A stretch of DNA of 64,000 nucleotides from Rheinheimera sp. (GTDB taxonomy: Bacteria > Pseudomonadota > Gammaproteobacteria > Enterobacterales > Alteromonadaceae). The DNA lies in NCBI RefSeq assembly GCF_030690345.1, contig NZ_JAUYGV010000001.1, positions 744,001 through 808,000 on the forward strand. The letters run 5' to 3'. Below the pieces are notes generated by a model that was not told the DNA's origin, did not search any database, and saw only the letters and a list, made by a program, of their open reading frames with translations. Of this stretch, positions 34,661-44,582 are shown piece by piece; position 1 is the first letter of the stretch; each line of letters starts with the position of its first letter. The translations under genes and the position numbers were made by a program.

Positions 34661-35715
34661 TGCAAACCAGCAGCAGAGCACCTTTTACCTTAGGTAACAG
34701 CAGTATTCCGCCCGGCAGCCGTGCCGTGGTAGATATCCCTTTTGGTAAGCTGTACACCCACACTGAGCTGAATATCGGCGCTCATGTGATCCATGGTCGT
34801 AGAGAGGGCCCGGTGCTGCTGGTAACGGCGGCGTTACACGGCGATGAAATTAACGGCGTGGAAATTTGCCGTCGCCTGCTGAAACTGCCGCGGCTGAATC
34901 AGCTCAAAGGCACCCTGATAGTGGTGCCGATAGTAAATACCTATGGTTTTGTGCAGCAATCGCGTTATTTACCCGATCGGCGCGATTTAAACCGCAGCTT
35001 TCCCGGCAGTGAAAAAGGCTCGCTCGGCAGCCGGATGGCATTTCAGTTTACCGACAAAATTTTGCAAAACTGCAGCCATGCCATTGATTTGCACACCGGT
35101 GCTATTCACCGCTCCAACCTGCCGCAGGTAAGAGCCAGCGCTAAAGACAAAGTGGCCCTGCGCATGGCAGAAGTGTTCAACGCGCCCATTATTATTAAAG
35201 CCGCCAGCCGCGATGGTACTATGCGCGGCACCGCCAACAACCTGGGTATTCCTATTTTGCTGTTTGAAGCCGGCGAAGCACTGCGCTTTGATGAGCAGTC
35301 AATTAATGTTGGTGTACGCGGCATTTTAAACGTAATGACAGACTTGGGCATGTTGCGTGCCGGTCGCAAGCGGCCCAATACCAAATCGTTGTTCTCCAAG
35401 AAAAGCAGCTGGGTACGCGCCGAGCATGATGGCATAGCCCGTTACTATGTCGGGCTGGGGCAAACGGTTAAAACCGGCGATGTACTGGCGCATATATACT
35501 CGCCCTACTCTGATTTTGAAGTAGCCGTACATGCCAGCTTTGACGGTATTGTGATCGGTCGCAACAACCTGCCGCTGGTAAATGAAGGTGAAGCCTTGTT
35601 TCATGTCGCTGAAGTCAGCTCACTGGAAGAGGCTGAAAAGACCGTCGATGCGATAAACGATGAAGTAGATAACGCTATGCCACCGGTGTTGGGCGAGGAA
35701 TATGGCGTAGTTTAA
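34660..35715 (+). CDS. Succinylglutamate desuccinylase/aspartoacylase family zinc hydrolase
   Basis: The 351-residue protein has the carboxypeptidase-like zinc site: His and Glu of TAALHGDEINGVE near residue 60, and a later His in AIDLHTGAIHRSN. RYLPDRRDLNRSFPG provides the substrate-binding arginines of the family. The C-terminal domain (ARYYVGLGQTVKTGDVLA) looks like a barrel-sandwich fold. Reactions in this family remove acyl groups from amino acids; the substrate is unknown. The overlap with rimK suggests a linked role, perhaps acting on the glutamate tail, which is inference. Confidence 0.87.
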   Translation: MQTSSRAPFTLGNSSIPPGSRAVVDIPFGKLYTHTELNIGAHVIHGRREGPVLLVTAALHGDEINGVEICRRLLKLPRLNQLKGTLIVVPIVNTYGFVQQSRYLPDRRDLNRSFPGSEKGSLGSRMAFQFTDKILQNCSHAIDLHTGAIHRSNLPQVRASAKDKVALRMAEVFNAPIIIKAASRDGTMRGTANNLGIPILLFEAGEALRFDEQSINVGVRGILNVMTDLGMLRAGRKRPNTKSLFSKKSSWVRAEHDGIARYYVGLGQTVKTGDVLAHIYSPYSDFEVAVHASFDGIVIGRNNLPLVNEGEALFHVAEVSSLEEAEKTVDAINDEVDNAMPPVLGEEYGVV

Positions 35716-35718
35716 GCG

Positions 35719-36483
35719 CTAGTCTTTTTCTGCTACCACATCGTAATCCAGCAGCGCCGGCACCCGCTGCTGTAATTGCAACTCTATTTTATCCAGCTCC
35801 TGCATCCGCTGACAAAACAGCGCCGATTTCTCTTCCAGCTCTACCGCTTTGGCATCCAGCCCGGAATTGATCTTATTCACCAGGGCGCCCACGGCTTGCC
35901 ATTCCTGGTTGTCTGAGCGCTCAAAGTTGTTATCAGAATGACGCAGCGCATCACGCAGTGCGCCCCACACAGCGCCAACAGTATGCCTGGCCAAATTATC
36001 CAACTGCGGTTTCAGCTCGCCGTGTAAGAAATAATCCAGCTCATTCAGGCTTTGCGGGGCCAAATAGAAATGCTCGTTGGTGCGGACAAAACGCGACATC
36101 CATTGAAAGGTGGTTTCACGTACCAGCTCGCGCCATTCCGCTTGCTGGGCACTGCTGCCAATACCGGTAAACATGGCTTCGATACTGGATAAACCCAGTT
36201 CAACACCGTCAACCGCAATGCTGACAATTTCCGGTACAAATTTACGCAAGCCCTGGCTGTAACGCTGTAATAAGGCTGTTTCTTCAGCGTTAAGCGTTAC
36301 CCATTCGCCACGGATAAACAGTTGCTCATCGGCGTTGATCTGCACATGAGTGCGGTTATTTTGCATAATACGGATATGTTCAGGCGCAATAAGAATACCG
36401 TGGGCAAAAGCCATATTGCACTCTGCCGCCTGCAGCGGCGCTGCCAATAACAGTATTATCAGAATATAAAAACGTTTCACCAC
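35719..36483 (-). CDS. DUF2884 (YggN-like) exported protein
   Basis: The product has 254 residues and a signal peptide (FYILIILLLAAPLQA). The mature part begins ECNMAFAHGILIAPEHIRIM and contains VTLNAEETALLQRYSQGLR, matching YggN/DUF2884. The role is unknown. The start is a GTG; two adjacent GTG codons at 36483 and 36480 are equally possible. It is convergent with the zinc hydrolase gene, only three bases apart. Confidence 0.8.
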   Translation of the reverse strand: MVKRFYILIILLLAAPLQAAECNMAFAHGILIAPEHIRIMQNNRTHVQINADEQLFIRGEWVTLNAEETALLQRYSQGLRKFVPEIVSIAVDGVELGLSSIEAMFTGIGSSAQQAEWRELVRETTFQWMSRFVRTNEHFYLAPQSLNELDYFLHGELKPQLDNLARHTVGAVWGALRDALRHSDNNFERSDNQEWQAVGALVNKINSGLDAKAVELEEKSALFCQRMQELDKIELQLQQRVPALLDYDVVAEKD

Positions 36484-36580
36484 TTTTTGTCCGGCTGCTT
36501 GTTCGGTTAAAGCTTAAGCCAGTGCGGCGGCAAAGGCACTGCGCCATGCCGCAACTAAGCTGCAAACTATCGAAACAACG

Positions 36581-38239
36581 TTAGAAGAAAGGTTCAATCG
36601 CCGGGCTACCATCAACCAGCAATACCTTAGACGGGCCATATTCGCGTCGGCTGCGGATCAAGTCTTTACCAAAGTGCACTTCTACCGCAGAAAACAGTTG
36701 CTGACGTACCACTATCTGCGTAGCCGCCAGTTTTTCTTTACGTTGCTGCTCCAGTTGCTTCACGTCTTCAATCAACGCCAACGCAACACTTTTATGTTCA
36801 TCAAAATCGTCTTGTAGCTGTTGCCGGCGCAGCTCAATTTGGGCATTACCTTCAATTTTTTTCAGCTTTTCCAACTGCTCGCGAATATCCTGCATGTCCG
36901 TTTTGGCGGCCGATATACTGGCACGCAATATGTCTTGCTTCTCGGCTATAGGATCAATTAACCGGTTTAGCTCAACCAGTACATTGCTGCTGGAAGGGGC
37001 GCCCAGATTGCCGGTAAAGATACCGTAATCAAGATAAAAATAACCGCCGATTAGTTTACCGTTCGGGTTATCCTCCGGCCCGGCATACACCTTGGCGGCA
37101 GCCACAGCACAGTGCATCATCTGTTTATTCACATACACGTTGCCGTCGCAGGCCAGCCGGGCATATTGCGCCAGGTTGCACTGAATATCGCCTTTAGCTC
37201 TAAGCTCTGTGCTGTATTCGCTGTCTTTTTCTGCCGTTGGCAGTTGATGGCCGATAACAGAGCCACCAATTTTAATATCACCACCGGCTTCTATCAGCGT
37301 GCCTTCAACAAAGCCTTTAACGAACACATTGCCGCCGGCTATTACTTTCATGCCTTCGGTTACATCGCCGTTTACCACCACAGAGCCGCGAAAAATAATA
37401 TGTCCGGTGGCTAAATCAACGTTCTTTACGGTAAAGACTTCATCAACCGTAGCACCGTGTTCTATTACGCGGGGTAAGCCATCACGCGCAGCTTGCAATA
37501 AATCCGGATCGGTAGCAGATAACTCACTGCCCTCGGCCAAATTCCATTCAATACTCTGGCCTGGCGTGGCCGGTAAGGCAGTGCCGGTTACTGTCATGCC
37601 ATCGACACCGGCAGTGGGCGGATGACGGCGCATTAACGGCTCACCGGCACGGATAGCAGGGATTACACCAAAATCGCGCAAATCGGCTTTTTCTTCGGAT
37701 TGTAACAGCGGTTTATTGCGCCGGCTTTCCATATCAGGAATTAACGCCTCAAAGCGGGAATTCTCACCATTGACCACATTACGACCGCGGGCAATCACCA
37801 GCTTTACCTTACTGCCCGGGTCACCTTTACTGGCATGAGTTACCAATTTAATAATGTGTTCTTTGCTAAAGCCAAATACTATGCCGGCTTCCTGCGCGCC
37901 TTTAACCAGCACATTAGCAGACACCGGCGCTCCGCCCCAGGCGGCCGTTATAACTGCAGCAGCAGACATAGCGTCTTCTGCAATATCAAAGCTGAGCTCA
38001 GCATCACGCTTCTCAGCTATACGATAAGTGAGCGTAGTGCCTTCCGGCTGCAGTTTATCTTTAATTTTCTTTTGAATTTGCTGATATTCCACCAGCAGAT
38101 TAGTTATTTGATCCTGAATAACCAGGCAGCGGCCAAAACCGGCAGCCTGCAGTTGAGTTGCTACGTCATGGGCGCTTAACGCGTCTGAGGTGACAGGCAC
38201 GGTTATTTTTATACTATTGTTGTGCTCGGTAAATTGCAT
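36581..38239 (-). CDS. DUF342 (FapA-like) polymer-modifying protein
   Basis: The product has 552 residues. The N-terminal part (to about 180) is alpha/beta. The centre has the DUF342 beta-helix (FRGSVVVNGDVTEGMKVIAGG and GFVEGTLIEAGGDIKIGGSVIG around residues 280-330). A coiled-coil follows (about 425-500). FapA-family proteins are conserved in motile Proteobacteria and Bacillus; the activity is undetermined. There is no signal peptide, so it should be cytosolic. The next upstream gene on the strand is the 111-residue unknown. Confidence 0.85.
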   Translation of the reverse strand: MQFTEHNNSIKITVPVTSDALSAHDVATQLQAAGFGRCLVIQDQITNLLVEYQQIQKKIKDKLQPEGTTLTYRIAEKRDAELSFDIAEDAMSAAAVITAAWGGAPVSANVLVKGAQEAGIVFGFSKEHIIKLVTHASKGDPGSKVKLVIARGRNVVNGENSRFEALIPDMESRRNKPLLQSEEKADLRDFGVIPAIRAGEPLMRRHPPTAGVDGMTVTGTALPATPGQSIEWNLAEGSELSATDPDLLQAARDGLPRVIEHGATVDEVFTVKNVDLATGHIIFRGSVVVNGDVTEGMKVIAGGNVFVKGFVEGTLIEAGGDIKIGGSVIGHQLPTAEKDSEYSTELRAKGDIQCNLAQYARLACDGNVYVNKQMMHCAVAAAKVYAGPEDNPNGKLIGGYFYLDYGIFTGNLGAPSSSNVLVELNRLIDPIAEKQDILRASISAAKTDMQDIREQLEKLKKIEGNAQIELRRQQLQDDFDEHKSVALALIEDVKQLEQQRKEKLAATQIVVRQQLFSAVEVHFGKDLIRSRREYGPSKVLLVDGSPAIEPFF

Positions 38240-38346
38240 AAGGCATCACACTTTTGATTACTGCAAGAAAGCTCAACTAATGAAACAAATAACCGCCCTA
38301 AAGGCAAGCCCTGTTTAGTGTTGCAGGGCTATTACTGCCGGAAATA

Positions 38347-38682
38347 TCAGATATAGTTTTCCTGATGGATACGGATAAACAAATCTGTACCTTTTTTACT
38401 GTAATCAACTTTATATTCTTTATTATTGATTGCCTGGATAAACAGTAACGTTTTCACTTCGCTAAATACATCCGAGCTGGAGATGTCCACCACTTCCATA
38501 TAGCGATCTTTGGCTTCACCACGATTGGCCGGTACGCTCTCGGTAAAAATTTTAACGCCATGCCGTGTCACGATGACCGCAGGATCATCGTCGTCATTTA
38601 CCAACACTAAATCCAGCTTTTTGTTTTTGTGTATCAGTGTGTTACGACCACTAACCAAATAAGGTTTTTCGTAATTATTCAT
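38347..38682 (-). CDS. Hypothetical protein, 111 residues
   Basis: I do not recognise this family. The protein is hydrophilic, rich in Asp, Lys, Val and Ile, with a run of four Asp (VNDDDDPAV) near residue 31 and no membrane segment or signal peptide. ATG 38682 has an AGG eight bases upstream. It lies 107 bases before the DUF342 gene on the same strand and may be co-transcribed. Confidence 0.6.
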   Translation of the reverse strand: MNNYEKPYLVSGRNTLIHKNKKLDLVLVNDDDDPAVIVTRHGVKIFTESVPANRGEAKDRYMEVVDISSSDVFSEVKTLLFIQAINNKEYKVDYSKKGTDLFIRIHQENYI

Positions 38683-38741
38683 TCACTAGCCTACGTAATA
38701 TCCGATAATGCCAATATTATGATACAGACAGCCCGGAGTGT

Positions 38742-39404
38742 CTAGGTGACTGTATTTTGTATTAATTGTAGTCTGGCCTGATTAATCTGCCGACACAAAT
38801 GTTCGCTATCGCTTTCGTCAAAGTTTACCGGCACAAAAACATCGAAGCCTGTAGCTGCAGATAAACGCTGCATGCGCCAGGCAAACGCAGCTTTAATACC
38901 GTTATATTGTTGCTCTGCCGTGCGAAAATGGCTGTTTTCTGCCAGTAATTCGCCGGCACATTGCCCGTTGCTGCAGCTTTGCCGTACTGCTTCTATGTAC
39001 AGTGCCCGTTGCTCGGTCATAAGCCGTACCGCCAACCGCAGCGGTAACTGCGCCAAAAAACTATCGTAATCTGTTACTTTAAAACCAATATAGCCAAGGC
39101 GCTGTTGTTGGTACTGCGGTACTCCGCTATATAAAAAACTGTGCCACGGCAGGCTCCAGCTACCGTTCCGATGACAGTAGCGTACAGCCTTATCATCGTA
39201 CTGCAGAAAATACTGTGGTTCAGCCAGCTTGGCCCAGCCGGCAAACATGCCCAGCAAGGCCACAACAAAGGCAATGGCATGCATTACAGCAAGCTGTTGC
39301 ACCCACATCAAACTCAGCAGCAATACAAATAAACCAAGCGTACTGAACAGCATCAGTTTTGCGCCGCCGCGGCTGGCCTGGCCCTGAATTTTCACCGCTT
39401 GCAT
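38742..39404 (-). CDS. DUF2982-like membrane protein
   Basis: The product has 220 residues. The start has two hydrophobic helices (LMLFSTLGLFVLLLSLMWV and AVMHAIAFVVALLGMFAGW). A soluble part with WSLPWHSFLYSGVPQYQ and LGYIGFKVTDYDSFLAQLPL follows, consistent with DUF2982, known from Alteromonadales and Vibrio; I am only moderately sure of the family. ATG 39404 with GGAG nine bases ahead is preferred to the frame opening at 39458. Confidence 0.68.
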   Translation of the reverse strand: MQAVKIQGQASRGGAKLMLFSTLGLFVLLLSLMWVQQLAVMHAIAFVVALLGMFAGWAKLAEPQYFLQYDDKAVRYCHRNGSWSLPWHSFLYSGVPQYQQQRLGYIGFKVTDYDSFLAQLPLRLAVRLMTEQRALYIEAVRQSCSNGQCAGELLAENSHFRTAEQQYNGIKAAFAWRMQRLSAATGFDVFVPVNFDESDSEHLCRQINQARLQLIQNTVT

Positions 39405-39616
39405 CTGATCTATACTCCTGGCGGGTCGATACTGTTTATGATGGCACGCTTTGCACAATAGTTCAGCGTTTTGCTACTAAATTGTGCCGCTATCGGCGTA
39501 AAGTGACGGCTGCGAATCGACCAACACCGCCGCTACTGCGATAACAGGGAATCTAACAGGGTGTTTCTTCCATACAATAAGGCAGAAATTATTATCAGGT
39601 GTTACACGGGGTTACT

Positions 39617-40669
39617 GTGGCAAAATTACATTCAAAATTAATTTGGGTGATTTTAATCGCTCTATTGGTGTTTATCGGTTATTTGTACTGGTTACCGGCA
39701 CAACAAACTGACAACCGGCGCGCAGCAGCCGCCGTGGCGGTCAGTACAGCCAAAGTGGAAACCAAGCCGATGATCCGCAGCGTAAACTCGCTGGGTACCG
39801 GTATTGCCAACCAGTCTATTCAGTTAATCTCGCCAACCAGCGACTTTATTACCGAGCTCAACGTTCGTGAAGGCAAAGCGGTGCAGCGCGGCGAGGTTAT
39901 TGCCAAATTACAAGATGTTGATGAACGCGCCAGAGTAACAGAGCTGGAAGGCATTCTGTCAGAGCAAAAACGCCAGCTGGACCGGTTAAAAAATCTGGCT
40001 AACACCCAGGCAACCGCGCAATCGCTGCTGGATGAACAAATTACCCGGGTTAATACCACCCTGGCCCAGTTAAACAGTGCCAAAGCACAGCTGGCGCAAA
40101 TGACCATCAGCGCGCCCTTTGCCGGTTATCTTGGCTTACGCCAGGTAAGCGAAGGCGCTTATATCAATAGCGGCACTGTTATCACTACCCTGGACGATTT
40201 AAACACCCTGCGCGTCGCCTTTAGCGTAGCGGAACACTATTTGGCGGATATCAAGCCGGGTATGCCACTTACCGTAACCAATGCCGCGTACGGCAATATC
40301 AGTTTTAACGGCAAGGTTAGCGCCATTGACACCCGGCTGGATCCGGTTACCCGCACGGTAACAGTGCATGGTTCCCTGGAAAATAAAGATGTGCGCCTGC
40401 GTCCAGGCATGCTGCTGAATGTCAAACTTGAGTTGGACAACCGCGTGGCCATGCAAATCTCAGAAAAAGCCCTGGTACCGCAGCAGCAAAAGCAATTTGT
40501 CTATCTGGTTGGCGATAACAACACCGTATCACAGGTGGAAGTAACCATCGGCCAGCGCGAGCCGGGCTGGGTGGAAATTCTCACCGGGCTGAAAGAAGGC
40601 GACGAAGTGGTAGTAGAAGGTATTCAGAAACTGCGCTCCGGTGTCACCATTAACCGTGTCGGAGGCTAA
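39617..40669 (+). CDS. RND efflux periplasmic adaptor (membrane fusion protein)
   Basis: The 350-residue product has an N-terminal anchor (LIWVILIALLVFIGYLYWL). A lipoyl/coiled-coil hairpin follows (residues about 60-160, with SPTSDFITELNVREG and TISAPFAGYLGLRQ). Then come beta-barrel and membrane-proximal domains ending LKEGDEVVVEGIQKLRSG. It links an inner-membrane RND pump to an outer-membrane channel. GTG at 39617 is chosen as start because a GGGG run precedes it. The pump gene begins two bases after its stop. Confidence 0.9.
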   Translation: MAKLHSKLIWVILIALLVFIGYLYWLPAQQTDNRRAAAAVAVSTAKVETKPMIRSVNSLGTGIANQSIQLISPTSDFITELNVREGKAVQRGEVIAKLQDVDERARVTELEGILSEQKRQLDRLKNLANTQATAQSLLDEQITRVNTTLAQLNSAKAQLAQMTISAPFAGYLGLRQVSEGAYINSGTVITTLDDLNTLRVAFSVAEHYLADIKPGMPLTVTNAAYGNISFNGKVSAIDTRLDPVTRTVTVHGSLENKDVRLRPGMLLNVKLELDNRVAMQISEKALVPQQQKQFVYLVGDNNTVSQVEVTIGQREPGWVEILTGLKEGDEVVVEGIQKLRSGVTINRVGG

Positions 40670-40671
40670 TT

Positions 40672-43600
40672 ATGTGGCTATCTGATACCTCGGTTAAGCG
40701 GCCGGTTTTTGCTACGGTTGTTAACCTGTTGCTTATCGTGTTTGGTATTGTTTGCTTTAGCATGCTGCCGCTGCGCGAATACCCCGATATTGATACGCCT
40801 ATTGTCAGTATCGGTACCAATTACCCGGGTGCTTCGGCGGAGATTGTCGAGTCAAAAATTACCCAGTTGCTGGAAGACCGCATCAGTGGCGTCGAAGGCA
40901 TTAAAAATATTAACTCTACCAGCCGCAACGGCCGCTCTAATATTTCAATTGAGTTTAATGTAGAGCGTGATATTGATTCAGCCGCTAACGATGTGCGCGA
41001 CCGCGTATCACGGGCGCTGAATAACTTGCCGGATCAGGCTGATCCGCCGGAAGTGTCTAAAGCCAGTGATGATGAAGACACCATTGCCTGGTTTGTGTTA
41101 AACAGCGAAACCATGACCTCGCTGGAGCTGACCGACTATGCTGACCGCTACATTGTTGAGCGTTTCTCTGTGGTCGACGGTGTGGCCCGTCTGCAGTTAG
41201 GCGGTTCCCGTGATTATGCCATGCGGATTTGGCTGGACCGTGATGCCATGGCATCACGCGGCGTCACCGTGCAGGATATTGAAGCGGTGCTGCGCGCAGA
41301 GAACGTTGAGCTGCCGGCGGGTAATATTAAGTCGACAGAACGCGACTTTACCGTGCGCGTGGTACGCACTTATAAAACTCAGCAAGACTTTCGCCGCCTG
41401 GTAATTAAACGCGGCGATAACAATTACCTGGTGCGCTTGGGCGAAGTGGCCGATGTACTGTTAACCGCCGAAAACGAGGAAAGCGAGTTCCGTGGTGACG
41501 GTAAAAACCTGCTGGGTATCGGTATTATTAAGCAGTCAAAAGCCAATACGCTGGAGGTAGTGCGTAATGCCCGCGCTGAAATGGAACGGATTAAGGCCAC
41601 CCTGCCGGACGGCACTACTATTGAACCAGGTTACGACTCTTCGCTGTTCATCGCTGAATCCATTAAAGAAGTGTACAACACCCTGGGCATTGCCATGGTG
41701 CTGGTGGTCGTGGTTATCTTTTTATTCTTAGGTAATATCCGCGCTACTTTTATTCCGGCGGTAACGGTGCCGGTAGCATTGGTAGCAGCTGTTACCGTGC
41801 TGTTTGCGCTGGATTTCTCCGTTAACCTGCTTACCTTGCTGGCCATGGTTCTGGCTATTGGTTTGGTAGTAGATGACTCTATCGTCGTGCTGGAAAACAT
41901 CTACCGCCGCATTGAGCTGGGCGAGCATCCGTTAGTGGCATCATACCGCGGTGCGCGCGAAGTAGGCTTTGCAGTGGTCGCTACCACTCTGGTATTAATT
42001 TCGGTGTTCGTACCGCTGGTGTTTATGCAGGGACAACTGGGCAAACTGTTTACTGAATTTGCGCTGGCTATCTCCGCCGCAGTAGCCTTTTCCAGCGTCA
42101 CGGCGCTGACATTATCTCCTATGCTGTGCAGCAAATTACTCACCCACCAAAAACGCGAGAGTAAGCTGGGACTATGGTTACATGCTGCCTTTCATAAGCT
42201 GGAAGCAGCTTACCGCCGGCAACTGGAGGTAGTTTGCGCCACCCGCTGGCCGGTGATGATCGTGGTGTCGTTATGTTTTGTTGCCAGTTATATGTTGATA
42301 AAACTGCTGCCCTCAGAGCTGGCACCGGTAGAAGATCGCGGCACCTTTTTCGTTATGATGAGCCCGGCAGAAGGCGCCAGCTACACCAGCAACAGCCGCA
42401 ATATGCGTCTGATTGAAGATGTACTGATGCCCTATTATCAACAGGGCGAGTTTAACCGCCTGCTGGTACGGGTGCCCGGTTGGGGTAACAGCGGTGGCGT
42501 TGCCATTGTAGGTACAGAAAACTGGCATAACGGTAAACGCCGTACCGAAGAACTAATGGGTGAAGTGGGCAAAAAGCTGAATGAAATTCCCGACGTACGC
42601 GCCTTTACCTTTATGCGCAGCGGCCTGGGCGGCGGCGGTGGCGGCGGCCGGCCGATTCAGTTTGTTTTGCAGGGTAATACCTACGAAGAACTGGCGCGCT
42701 GGCGTGATATTGTGATCAACAAGGCGGCAGAAAATCCGAACATTCTGATGCTGGATCACGATTACAAAGAGACAGTACCCCAGGTGTTGGTGGAAATTAA
42801 CACCGAGCGGGCCGGCGATCTGGGCGTATCAGTTGGTGCTATTGGCCGCTCACTGGAAGCCATGCTGGGCGGGCGGCGGGTAACGACTTTCCTTGACCGC
42901 GGTAAAGAATACGACGTGATTCTGGAGGGTTTGGATGAAGACTTCGCCCAGCCCGGCAGCATTACCAATGTGTATTTGCGCTCAGAGACTTCCGGCGAGC
43001 TAATCCCGCTGGATAACTTAGTTACCCTGCGTGAAGAGGCAACCTCGTCCAGTTTAAACCGCTACAACCGGATGCGCAGCATTACACTGACCGCCAGTAT
43101 GGCACCGGGTTACAGCTTGGGTGAAGCGCTGGAGTACCTGGAAAATATCGTTAAAACGGAAATTCAGGACACGGTCGGTATTGATTATAAAGGTGAATCG
43201 CTGCTGTTTCAGGAAAGCGGCAGCTCCACGCTGATGGTGTTTATTCTGGCGTTACTGATCACTTACCTGGTGCTGGCCGCCCAGTTTGAAAGCTTTATTC
43301 ACCCGCTGGTGATCCTGATCACAGTACCGCTGGGTTTGGTGGGTGCGTTATCGGGCTTGTATTTCAGTGGCATGACACTGAATATTTACAGCCAGATTGG
43401 CCTGGTAATGCTGATTGGCCTGGTGGCGAAAAACGGTATTTTAATCGTGGAATTTGCTAACCAGTTACGCGACGCCGGAGTGGAATTCAGTACAGCAATC
43501 CAGCAAGCCGCCACCCAGCGCTTGCGGCCGATTGTGATGACGGCCTTTACCACCGCAATGAGCAGTATACCGCTGATAGTGGCTACCGGCCCGGGCTCAG

Positions 43601-43797
43601 AAAGCCGGATGGTGATCGGTATGGTGATTTTCTCCGGAGTAGCGCTGGCTACCCTGATGACTATCTACGTGGTCCCGGTAACTTACATGGTAATAGCGCG
43701 CAATACCGGCTCACCCAAGCGCTTAGAGCAAAAACTGCATAGGCTGGAAAACGAAGCGCCGGACGAACACGCCGCTGATGAAGTGCATCCGAGCTGA
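40672..43797 (+). CDS. RND multidrug efflux pump, inner-membrane permease
   Basis: The 1041-residue protein has twelve predicted helices and two large periplasmic loops, matching the HAE-1 (AcrB-type) family. Proton relay residues are present: the Asp pair in GLVVDDSIVV near residue 400 and the Lys in GLVAKNGILIVEF. A glycine-rich run (GLGGGGGGGRP near residue 650) lies in the porter region, which is seen in some subfamilies. It should export hydrophobic drugs using the proton gradient. No TolC-type channel gene is adjacent, so a distant one is assumed. A terminator follows. Confidence 0.93.
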   Translation: MWLSDTSVKRPVFATVVNLLLIVFGIVCFSMLPLREYPDIDTPIVSIGTNYPGASAEIVESKITQLLEDRISGVEGIKNINSTSRNGRSNISIEFNVERDIDSAANDVRDRVSRALNNLPDQADPPEVSKASDDEDTIAWFVLNSETMTSLELTDYADRYIVERFSVVDGVARLQLGGSRDYAMRIWLDRDAMASRGVTVQDIEAVLRAENVELPAGNIKSTERDFTVRVVRTYKTQQDFRRLVIKRGDNNYLVRLGEVADVLLTAENEESEFRGDGKNLLGIGIIKQSKANTLEVVRNARAEMERIKATLPDGTTIEPGYDSSLFIAESIKEVYNTLGIAMVLVVVVIFLFLGNIRATFIPAVTVPVALVAAVTVLFALDFSVNLLTLLAMVLAIGLVVDDSIVVLENIYRRIELGEHPLVASYRGAREVGFAVVATTLVLISVFVPLVFMQGQLGKLFTEFALAISAAVAFSSVTALTLSPMLCSKLLTHQKRESKLGLWLHAAFHKLEAAYRRQLEVVCATRWPVMIVVSLCFVASYMLIKLLPSELAPVEDRGTFFVMMSPAEGASYTSNSRNMRLIEDVLMPYYQQGEFNRLLVRVPGWGNSGGVAIVGTENWHNGKRRTEELMGEVGKKLNEIPDVRAFTFMRSGLGGGGGGGRPIQFVLQGNTYEELARWRDIVINKAAENPNILMLDHDYKETVPQVLVEINTERAGDLGVSVGAIGRSLEAMLGGRRVTTFLDRGKEYDVILEGLDEDFAQPGSITNVYLRSETSGELIPLDNLVTLREEATSSSLNRYNRMRSITLTASMAPGYSLGEALEYLENIVKTEIQDTVGIDYKGESLLFQESGSSTLMVFILALLITYLVLAAQFESFIHPLVILITVPLGLVGALSGLYFSGMTLNIYSQIGLVMLIGLVAKNGILIVEFANQLRDAGVEFSTAIQQAATQRLRPIVMTAFTTAMSSIPLIVATGPGSESRMVIGMVIFSGVALATLMTIYVVPVTYMVIARNTGSPKRLEQKLHRLENEAPDEHAADEVHPS

Positions 43798-43813
43798 TGT
43801 AGCTCTCTGGGTA

Positions 43814-43841
43814 AATAAAGGCGCCTCCCGGCGTCTTTATT
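43814..43841. terminator. Bidirectional terminator after the RND gene
   Basis: AATAAAGGCGCC pairs with GGCGTCTTTATT around TCCC, 12 pairs with one G-T. It lies between convergent genes. Confidence 0.75.
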
Positions 43842-43853
43842 ATTTCGCCGCAG

Positions 43854-44582
43854 TTAAAACGGTAACACCGCGCCATCCCAATTCAACAAAGCGCCGCTTT
43901 GCTGCGGTTGCAGAGCTGCAGCTACCTGCGCCAGGCGCTGCGCAGTTGCTGCCGGGCTTTGCAGCTGCCCGTGGGGCAAATTTTGTTGAAACGGTTGTGA
44001 CAAGTCGGTATCAGTCGTGCCAGGGTGTACACTTACCACAGCTGCGGTTTTGTTTAACCGCCCTACTTCAATGCTGACATTTTTTACCAGCATATTCAGC
44101 GCAGCCTTACTGATCCGGTAACTGTACCAACCGCCGAGGCGGTTGTCGCTGATACTGCCGACTTTAGCGCTTAGCACCAGTACGCGCACCGCCGGGCTTT
44201 TACACAAATAAGGAAATAACTGCTGCAGGTACATCGCAGGTACTGCAACATTAGTATGCAGGCGTGTCAGCAATACCTGTGTATCGAGCTGGCGGATGGT
44301 TTTCTCCGGCATTGCACTGTCGTCATGCAACACCCCGTTGCAGATAAATACATAACTGACAGCCTGGCTGAAAATCTGCGCCAACAGCGCGGCTCTGCGC
44401 TCTGTGTCTGCTGCGCTATCAGCTGCGCTGTCGCGATACCAATGCAACTTATCAGCGTCTAGTGCAGGTGGTGCAGCCTTGCGGCTAAACGCATACACTG
44501 TGCTGCCTTGTTGCAAATAATGCTGTACCAGCGCCTGGCCAATACCACTGCCGGCGCCAATTACTACTGTGGCCGCGTTCAT
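43854..44582 (-). CDS. SDR family oxidoreductase (CsgA/C-factor-like)
   Basis: The 242-residue protein has cofactor motif IGAGSGIGQAL and an active-site YRISK, with a conserved Ser in VLSAKVGSI. The C-terminal VSVHPGTTDTDLSQPF is like that of C-factor-type SDRs. The substrate is unknown. Its ATG overlaps the stop of the upstream oxidoreductase gene by four bases (ATGA), so they are translationally coupled. Confidence 0.87.
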   Translation of the reverse strand: MNAATVVIGAGSGIGQALVQHYLQQGSTVYAFSRKAAPPALDADKLHWYRDSAADSAADTERRAALLAQIFSQAVSYVFICNGVLHDDSAMPEKTIRQLDTQVLLTRLHTNVAVPAMYLQQLFPYLCKSPAVRVLVLSAKVGSISDNRLGGWYSYRISKAALNMLVKNVSIEVGRLNKTAAVVSVHPGTTDTDLSQPFQQNLPHGQLQSPAATAQRLAQVAAALQPQQSGALLNWDGAVLPF

